From assembly GCA_011391745.1 (NCBI GenBank), contig JAABPX010000005.1:1-64000 (forward strand): a stretch of 64,000 nt of DNA, in the 5' to 3' direction. The position numbers were made by a program, and so were the translations under genes. This DNA comes from Comamonadaceae bacterium (GTDB lineage Bacteria > Pseudomonadota > Gammaproteobacteria > Burkholderiales > Burkholderiaceae_C). Positions 58,315-64,000 of the stretch are shown in pieces; the first letter of the stretch is position 1, and the number at the start of each line of letters is the position of its first letter. The notes under the pieces are model-generated. The model searched no databases, had not been told where the DNA came from, and saw only the letters and a program-made list of their open reading frames with translations.

Positions 58315-59256
58315 ATGATGGGTGCATTGCCCTCGCGTTTTCGGCGTGAGCGGGTGTTGTTGGTGGGCTGTGGCGATGTGGGGCAGCGCGTCGCTCGTTT
58401 GTGGGTTAACGCCTCGGGGCAGCCCCGAGTTCGCTTGATGGCCCTGACCTCATCGCCACAGCGTGTGCCCGAGCTGCGTGCCTTGGGCATCACACCCATT
58501 CAAGGCAATTTGGACCAACCCGCCACCTTGGGGCGCTTGGCCGGTTTGTCCCATCGGCTGGTGCACTTGGCACCCCCGCCCAATGAGGGCTTGGCCGATT
58601 GGCGCTTGGATTCACGCACCCGGGCGCTCATGCGGGCTTTGGCCCGTCGCCGTGCGCCCCGCAGCATGGTTTATGGCTCCACCACCGGTGTTTACGGCGA
58701 CCGACAAGGGGCTTGGGTGAGCGAGGTATCGGGCATTCAGCCACAAACCCCGCGCGCTTGGCGCCGCGTGGATGCTGAGTCGCAGGTTCATGCGTGGGGC
58801 CGTGCCATGGGCATGCGCACCAATGCCTTGCGCATACCCGGTATTTACGCCCCCGACCGCCCCGGCGGCACCCCGCGTGAACGTTTGCAGCGTGGCATGC
58901 CCGTGTTGCGTGCCGAAGACGATGTCTACACCAACCACATTCACGCCGACGACTTGGCCCGTGCCTGCCTCAAAGGCCTTTACTTGGGCGCACCACAACG
59001 CAACTTCAATGTCTGCGACCACACCCAACTGAAGATGGGCGACTATTACGACTGGGCCGCCGATCACTACGGCCTGCCCCGGCCGCCGCGCATCGACCGC
59101 GCCAGCGCACCGCAGCAACTCCCTTTGATGTTGCTCAGCTTCATGGGCGAATCCCGCCGCATCAACAGCGAGCGTGTGTTGCGCGAATGGCGCATGGCTT
59201 GGCGTTACCCCACGGTGGCGCAGGGCTTGGCGGCTGACTTGCCCACAGGGCAATAA
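58315..59256 (+). CDS. NAD-dependent epimerase/SDR-type protein
   Basis: RVLLVGCGDVGQRVARLW; SMVYGSTTGVYGDRQGAWVSE; NALRIPGIYAPDRPGG. Confidence 0.88.
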   Translation: MMGALPSRFRRERVLLVGCGDVGQRVARLWVNASGQPRVRLMALTSSPQRVPELRALGITPIQGNLDQPATLGRLAGLSHRLVHLAPPPNEGLADWRLDSRTRALMRALARRRAPRSMVYGSTTGVYGDRQGAWVSEVSGIQPQTPRAWRRVDAESQVHAWGRAMGMRTNALRIPGIYAPDRPGGTPRERLQRGMPVLRAEDDVYTNHIHADDLARACLKGLYLGAPQRNFNVCDHTQLKMGDYYDWAADHYGLPRPPRIDRASAPQQLPLMLLSFMGESRRINSERVLREWRMAWRYPTVAQGLAADLPTGQ

Positions 59257-59300
59257 CCCCTCACGACACCGACCGTTTTCTGGCGCGGCATCATAAAAAC

Positions 59301-59879
59301 ATGAACACGCCGCTGCTCAACCGTCGATCTGCTTTGCTGTGCTTGTGTGCCGTATGCGCTTTGCCAGCGCAGGCACAGCAGAGCGCTTCTGCCACCCCTT
59401 GCCCTGCCTTGCTGCAGCACAGCTTTGCCCGCCTGCAAGACGGCAAACAGCAAAGCCTGTGCCAATTCAGCGGCCGCGTGCTCTTGGTGGTCAACACCGC
59501 CAGCTATTGCGGTTACACCGGTCAGTTCGAGGGCCTAGAGGCGCTCAACGCGCGCTATGCATCCAAAGGCTTGGTCGTCTTGGGCTTTCCTTCGAACGAC
59601 TTTCGTCAAGAAGACCCCGACGCGAAAAGAACCGCCGAGGTGTGCTTCAACACCTATGGCGTGAAGTTCCCCATGTTCACCGAGACCCGCGTGCGGGGTC
59701 GACAAGCGCATCCGCTGTTCGCCGAATTGGCTAAGCGCTCCGGAGCGCAGCCTTCGTGGAACTTCAACAAATACCTGGTGGGCCACGATGGTCAGGTCTT
59801 GGCCCATTTTGAAAGCTTGGTTGCGCCAGACAGCCGCCCCTTGCTGGCTGCACTGGAAAAAGCCCTGGCCCAGCGCTGA
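59301..59879 (+). CDS. Exported glutathione peroxidase
   Basis: Signal peptide; VLLVVNTASYCGYTGQFEGLEALNARYASKGLVVLGFPSNDFRQEDP; PSWNFNKYLV. Confidence 0.95.
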   Translation: MNTPLLNRRSALLCLCAVCALPAQAQQSASATPCPALLQHSFARLQDGKQQSLCQFSGRVLLVVNTASYCGYTGQFEGLEALNARYASKGLVVLGFPSNDFRQEDPDAKRTAEVCFNTYGVKFPMFTETRVRGRQAHPLFAELAKRSGAQPSWNFNKYLVGHDGQVLAHFESLVAPDSRPLLAALEKALAQR

Positions 59880-59893
59880 GGCCCAGCGCCTTT

Positions 59894-60871
59894 TCAGGCC
59901 TTGGGCTCGCTCAGGTCGATGCCTTCGTGGGCCGCAATGCGTTCCAAGGCATTCTCAAACACCGCGCGGGCTGAGCCCGAGATGGCCCGCAGGTAAGCGT
60001 GTAAGCGAGCGTCGTCGGCGTTTTGGTTCAAACACTCTTGGCTGTACTGCTCAAAGCTGGCGAGCTGTGCGATCAGCTCGGCCACGTGTTTGGGGCACTC
60101 ACACAGCACATCGGTGGAAATGCCGGCCATGCGGCGCAGGGTTTGGTCGGAATACTTGCGTTGTGTGGCTGCGCCACTGGCCCATTGCGGCGCGGCGTCC
60201 ATGGGCGAAAACAATACCGACTGCAGCAGCTCGGCCAGCTCTGCATCGGCGATGGGGTCGCGGCGCACCACCAAGCCTGCGCGTCGCATGGCTTGCACCA
60301 CCGCCTCGGGCGCGAAATGGTAGAGCACCACGGTCTGGGCAAACGTGTGTTTCGCCACGAGCGTTTGTATGTCGGCAAACACGCTGTCTTGCAAAGAGTT
60401 CACTTTGATCAGCAAGACCTGGGTGGACGTTTCCAAGGTGGCCTGCTGTGCCGCTTTGAGGTCATCGAAGACCGCCGTCACATGGCAACGGTGCGCTCCC
60501 ATGGCCGAGGCCATGGTGATCGATTCGATGCGGTTGGCCAAGCCCAAGCCCACCACCGCGGTGTTGAGCGCGGCGGGTGGTTCGGCTGCGTTCGTGCTGC
60601 GCGCGCTCAGTGGCTTGCACAAACGGCGCAGGTGGGCCAAGTCCAGCGAAGCAATGGCGCTGATGCTGTGCCCCTCTAGGCTGAGTTGTTTGAGCAGACG
60701 GGCCTTGGCCAAATCGTGCTCGCTGTACAAACGCTGTTGACCCTCGGTTTTGGTGGGGCTGAAGGCGCGGTGTCTCGTCTCCCAGACCCGCAAGGTGGGT
60801 ATGGGGACCCCAGCGCTGCGGGAAACCGCCCCAATGCGGTAAATGGGGGCTTGGTTGGGGTCAAGGCTCAT
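59894..60871 (-). CDS. MerR family regulator with C-terminal Rossmann-like (B12-domain-like) region
   Basis: YRIGAVSRSAGVPIPTLRVWETRHRAFSPTKTEGQQRLYSEHDLAKARLLKQLSLEGHSISAIASL. Confidence 0.88.
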   Translation of the reverse strand: MSLDPNQAPIYRIGAVSRSAGVPIPTLRVWETRHRAFSPTKTEGQQRLYSEHDLAKARLLKQLSLEGHSISAIASLDLAHLRRLCKPLSARSTNAAEPPAALNTAVVGLGLANRIESITMASAMGAHRCHVTAVFDDLKAAQQATLETSTQVLLIKVNSLQDSVFADIQTLVAKHTFAQTVVLYHFAPEAVVQAMRRAGLVVRRDPIADAELAELLQSVLFSPMDAAPQWASGAATQRKYSDQTLRRMAGISTDVLCECPKHVAELIAQLASFEQYSQECLNQNADDARLHAYLRAISGSARAVFENALERIAAHEGIDLSEPKA

Positions 60872-60989
60872 GATTGATTGTGTATAGGTTTTGAGTAGAT
60901 ATTATGCAGATAAATCGGTTTTAAGTTTTTTTTTATGGTTTTTAAATGGGTATTTGGCCCAGAATCCTATTCAAAGGAGGCCGAAAGCC

Positions 60990-61481
60990 ATGATTTCCAA
61001 AAAAACCATCAGTGCCGTTGAGGTGTGTTTGGCCATTGTCGACATGCAACACGCTGGGCCTGTCACGGGCGCGGCCTTGTCGGATCGGTTGAAGCTGTCC
61101 ATTTCGCATTTGGAGAGCATCCTCAAAGCGCTCAAGCAGGCCCGCCTCATTGCCTCGGCCCGAGGCCCTGGGGGTGGCTACACCATGGGTCAAGACCATG
61201 GACGCATCAGTTTGTGGGACATCGCATCGGCTTTTGAAACCACCCTGCAAGACGCTGAAAAAATGGGCGACCCCGCCACGGTGGCCGCGCCGTACGAACT
61301 GGGTTTGGAAAACGTGGTGGTGGATTACCTGCGTGGTATTGCGTTGAGCGATGCGACCAATGGCATCACTGGCGAGGCAAGTGCCCAGTTGGCGAACAGC
61401 GCCTTCAAGCTCAAACCGCTCAAAACCCCGCAGAGACCCAAAGTACCCAACTCGGTGTTTCAACTGCACATGGCGCTTTGA
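60990..61481 (+). CDS. Rrf2 family transcriptional regulator
   Basis: MISKKTISAVEVCLAIVDMQHAGPVTGAALSDRLKLSISHLESILKALKQARLIASARGPGGGYTMG. Confidence 0.88.
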   Translation: MISKKTISAVEVCLAIVDMQHAGPVTGAALSDRLKLSISHLESILKALKQARLIASARGPGGGYTMGQDHGRISLWDIASAFETTLQDAEKMGDPATVAAPYELGLENVVVDYLRGIALSDATNGITGEASAQLANSAFKLKPLKTPQRPKVPNSVFQLHMAL

Positions 61482-61505
61482 GCCCGCAATCTTCAGGGGG
61501 TTTTG

Positions 61506-61673
61506 ATGATCGACGACAACAGGTGCTGCGGCACCGGCACTTGCATCATCGACGACGATGGCCGTTGCTGGTGCGGTCAGGTGTGGGATGGAGAAAAAAT
61601 GTGTTTTCAAACCGACGTGCCGCTGGAGGCCACGTCCCCCACCCCGTCACCCGAGAACCCGTCTCCCGCATGA
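61506..61673 (+). CDS. Small Cys-rich protein (55 aa), below the ORF-track cut-off
   Basis: ATG 61506: MIDDNRCCGTGTCIIDDDGRCWCGQVWDGEKMCFQTDVPLEATSPTPSPENPSPA*; stop TGA overlaps next ATG (ATGA); 6 Cys. Confidence 0.75.
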   Translation: MIDDNRCCGTGTCIIDDDGRCWCGQVWDGEKMCFQTDVPLEATSPTPSPENPSPA

Positions 61674-61882
61674 AACATCCCGCATGTGATGCAGCCCGCG
61701 TGGGGGAAGTGATTGCACTGGCCTTGAGCGACCACGTGGAATTTGCGGCCATTCAACGCTCCCATGGCTTGGCCCCCGATCAGGTCAAAGCGCTCATGCG
61801 CCGAGAACTCAAGCCAGGCAGTTACCGAGCTTGGCGTCGGCGGGTGCGGACGTTTTCTGATCGGCGAGCGGTTTACAAATAG
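61670..61882 (+). CDS. DUF2805 / TIGR03643-type protein
   Basis: MKHPACDAARVGEVIALALSDHVEFAAIQRSHGLAPDQVKALMRRELKPGSYRAWRRRVRTFSDRRAVYK. Confidence 0.88.
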   Translation: MKHPACDAARVGEVIALALSDHVEFAAIQRSHGLAPDQVKALMRRELKPGSYRAWRRRVRTFSDRRAVYK

Positions 61883-61887
61883 GGTCT

Positions 61888-62406
61888 TCAGCCCTTGCGG
61901 TTGTCGCTGATCCAGTCGGAGGCGGCGAACAACAAACCCGAGACCACAAAGGTCAAATGGATGGCGATCTTCCAGCCGATTTGCTCGCCAGTCATGGTGT
62001 CGCTGACCAAAAACGCTTTGAGCAACTCCACCGCCGAGATGGCCACGATGGCGCTGATGAGTTTCATTTTTAAGTCAGAGAACCCCACCTTGCCCATCCA
62101 AGCCGGACGGTCTTCGCTCTCGCCCACGTTGAGTTTGGAGACGAAGTTTTCATAGCCGCTGAACACGATGATGAGCAATAGCACCGCCAACAGGGCGGTG
62201 TCCACCAAGGTCAGGATGGAGATGATGGTGTCGTGCTCGTACAGGCCCAACACGCCCATGAGCAAAGACACCAGTTCTTTGCCGAACTTCACCAAGAGCA
62301 CCAACATGCCCACGATCAGCCCCAAAAAGAAAGGCGCCAAGATCCAGCGGCTGGCAAAAATGGCCGATTCCATCGTGCGCTCAAAGGTGTTGGGGGATTT
62401 GCTCAT
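61888..62406 (-). CDS. TIGR00645/YqhA (UPF0114)-like membrane protein
   Basis: FERTMESAIFASRWILAPFFLGLIVGMLVLLVKFGKEL; FSGYENFVSKLNVGESEDRPAWMGKVGFSDLKMKLISAIVAISAVELLKAFL. Confidence 0.93.
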   Translation of the reverse strand: MSKSPNTFERTMESAIFASRWILAPFFLGLIVGMLVLLVKFGKELVSLLMGVLGLYEHDTIISILTLVDTALLAVLLLIIVFSGYENFVSKLNVGESEDRPAWMGKVGFSDLKMKLISAIVAISAVELLKAFLVSDTMTGEQIGWKIAIHLTFVVSGLLFAASDWISDNRKG

Positions 62407-62443
62407 GATGATTCACATTTAAAAACACAAAAAGCCACGAAGT

Positions 62444-63286
62444 TCAACCACCGTTCGGAGAGCCCAGAATCGACTGAGGACAATCGGTGCGTACCACCTG
62501 TAGCACACTGCCGCCTGGGCCGATTTCAGCGGCACTCAAGCTGCCACCCCAAACACAACCAGTGTCCAGGGCCAAGAGGCCTGGGCGCTGCAAGCCCCCC
62601 AAAGTGGACCAATGGCCAAAAGCCACCGGTACGTTTGCCGTGCGCCGGTTCGGTACATCAAACCAAGGCATGAAGCCAGGCGGCGCTGCCTCAATATTGT
62701 CTTTGGTTTTGAACTCCATCTCACCCTCAGCCGAACACAGCCGCATGCGTGTCAAGGCGTTCACCGCCACGCGTAAACGCTCGGTACGTGGCCAATCATC
62801 GCGCCAATGCGCGGGCTGGCTGCCAAACAAGGCACGCAGGTGTTCTACCCAATTGGCATCCGTAAGGGCCATGTGCAGCTCTTGAGATAAATCCAAGGTT
62901 TGGGCCGCATCCCAGCTGGGTAATACACCCGCGTGAACCATCAGCCAGCCGTGTTCGTGAAAAGCAAAGGGTCGATCGCGCAGCCAGTCCATCAGCTCGG
63001 CTGCGTCGGGCGCGTTCAGCACGTCTTGCACGGTGTCGCTGGCGTGCAAGGGCAAGATGCCTGCGTGAACGGCCAGTAAGTGAATGTCGTGGTTACCCAA
63101 GAGGGCGTAAGCACTGCCCGACCATTGACGCAGTTGTCGCAGCACGCCAAGTGAGTCTGGGCCGCGGTTGACCAAGTCGCCCAAAAGGTAGAGCGTGTCT
63201 CGGCTGGGTGAGAAGTCGATGGTGTGGAGCAAGCGCTGTAAGGCCGCGTGGCAACCTTGTACGTCACCGATCAAATAGACAGACAT
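62444..63286 (-). CDS. apaH: Bis(5'-nucleosyl)-tetraphosphatase, symmetrical
   Basis: MSVYLIGDVQGCHAALQRLLHTIDFSPSRDTLYLLGDLVNRGPDSLGVLRQL; ALLGNHDIHLLAV. Confidence 0.97.
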   Translation of the reverse strand: MSVYLIGDVQGCHAALQRLLHTIDFSPSRDTLYLLGDLVNRGPDSLGVLRQLRQWSGSAYALLGNHDIHLLAVHAGILPLHASDTVQDVLNAPDAAELMDWLRDRPFAFHEHGWLMVHAGVLPSWDAAQTLDLSQELHMALTDANWVEHLRALFGSQPAHWRDDWPRTERLRVAVNALTRMRLCSAEGEMEFKTKDNIEAAPPGFMPWFDVPNRRTANVPVAFGHWSTLGGLQRPGLLALDTGCVWGGSLSAAEIGPGGSVLQVVRTDCPQSILGSPNGG

Positions 63287-63423
63287 TCAAACATATTAGC
63301 CTAAATGTGCAATGTCTTGATGACGGATCGTGCCGTAAAAAATGTATCCAACATCCACGAACAGACATGGGTTGGCTCAGACAATGTTCATCAATTTGTC
63401 ATCTCTGAGCTTTATATTGAAGC

Positions 63424-64000
63424 ATGATCTTTACTCAAACTGGTGCGGCCAATCATGCATTGGTTTTGCAAAATTTAACGCACCATTTTGGCTCTCATCA
63501 GGTTCTTGCTTCACTTTCTTTGTCGGTTTTACCAGGTGAGTTCGTCTCGCTATTGGGGCCATCAGGGTGCGGTAAAAGCACGCTGTTGCGAGCCATTGCA
63601 GGATTGCTTCAACCGACTTCAGGGCAAATTGACCTCCACGGTGAAAAAGTTTTTGACGCAAATGCTGCGATTTGGCTGGGCCCTGAACGCAGGGGCTTGG
63701 GTATGGTCTTTCAAGATTACGCTTTGTGGCCCCACATGACCGTGGCGCAAAACGTGGGCTTTGCGCTTCAGGTTCGACGCGCGCCTGTTGCCACTAGGCA
63801 AGAGCGAGTCAACGCTGCGTTGGCCCGGGTGTCCTTGAGCGACCTAGCGCACCGAAAGCCAGGTGAACTCTCGGGCGGGCAGCAGCAGCGTGTGGGCTTG
63901 GCCAGGGCCATCGTGACAGACCCCAAGGTCTTGCTTTTTGATGAGCCCTTGTCTAACTTGGATGCCAGTTTGCGCGAATCTTTGGGGCGCGAAATTGCTA
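63424..64000 (+). CDS. ABC transporter ATP-binding protein (3' end cut by window edge)
   Basis: Manual translation: MIFTQTGAANHALVLQNLTHHFGSHQVLASLSLSVLPGEFVSLLGPSGCGKSTLLRAIAGLLQPTSGQ...GMVFQDYALWPHMTVAQNVGF...ELSGGQQQRVGLARAIVTDPKVLLFDEPLSNLDASLRESLGREIA; missing from the track because no stop is in the window. Confidence 0.9.
   Translation, partial: MIFTQTGAANHALVLQNLTHHFGSHQVLASLSLSVLPGEFVSLLGPSGCGKSTLLRAIAGLLQPTSGQIDLHGEKVFDANAAIWLGPERRGLGMVFQDYALWPHMTVAQNVGFALQVRRAPVATRQERVNAALARVSLSDLAHRKPGELSGGQQQRVGLARAIVTDPKVLLFDEPLSNLDASLRESLGREIA

Noticed and set aside
60893-60960. LitR/CarH-type operator in the MerR-Rrf2 gap
   Set aside because: TGTATA occurs but no properly spaced partner half-site is evident.
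1-64000. CRISPR arrays, prophage, IS elements, rRNA operons, secondary-metabolite clusters
   Set aside because: No spaced repeats, transposase/integrase/phage structural genes, rRNA sequence or NRPS/PKS domains seen in the window.

Overview
High-GC beta-proteobacterial chromosome segment. Gene content and order suggest Burkholderiales/Comamonadaceae; this is inferred from protein families only. Almost all of it is dense housekeeping sequence: argB, slmA, a beta-oxidation cluster, pyrC, htpX, hemL-thiD-rubredoxin, phr, yqgE-ruvX-pyrR-pyrB-pyrC', plsC, tRNA-Arg(CCT), moxR/VWA, the ctaCD-G-E / surf1-ctaA-ctaB-sco cytochrome oxidase operon, apaH, and partial genes at both edges that the ORF track misses (a phasin-like protein and an ABC ATPase). 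No rRNA, CRISPR array, prophage or IS element was recognised. The most interesting parts are: (1) a co-directional copper-type cluster at 33.65-38.27 kb (DUF2946, PCuAC, DUF2946, Crp-like regulator, PCuAC, MbnP lipoprotein, MbnH di-haem protein); (2) an unannotated 55-aa Cys-rich small ORF at 61506-61673, in an ATGA overlap with a DUF2805/TIGR03643-type gene and downstream of an Rrf2 regulator; (3) perfect FNR-type palindromes at the cytochrome c4 and ctaC promoters; (4) VapBC-like and CcdAB-like toxin-antitoxin modules whose upstream regions share the half-sites TGCGCAT/ATGCGCA; (5) a PyrC paralogue whose N-terminal zinc HxH is replaced by SxR; (6) a Fur-box-like site in the divergent promoter of a ferric ABC transporter with no local binding protein. 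All family assignments come from reading sequences and were not confirmed by database search.
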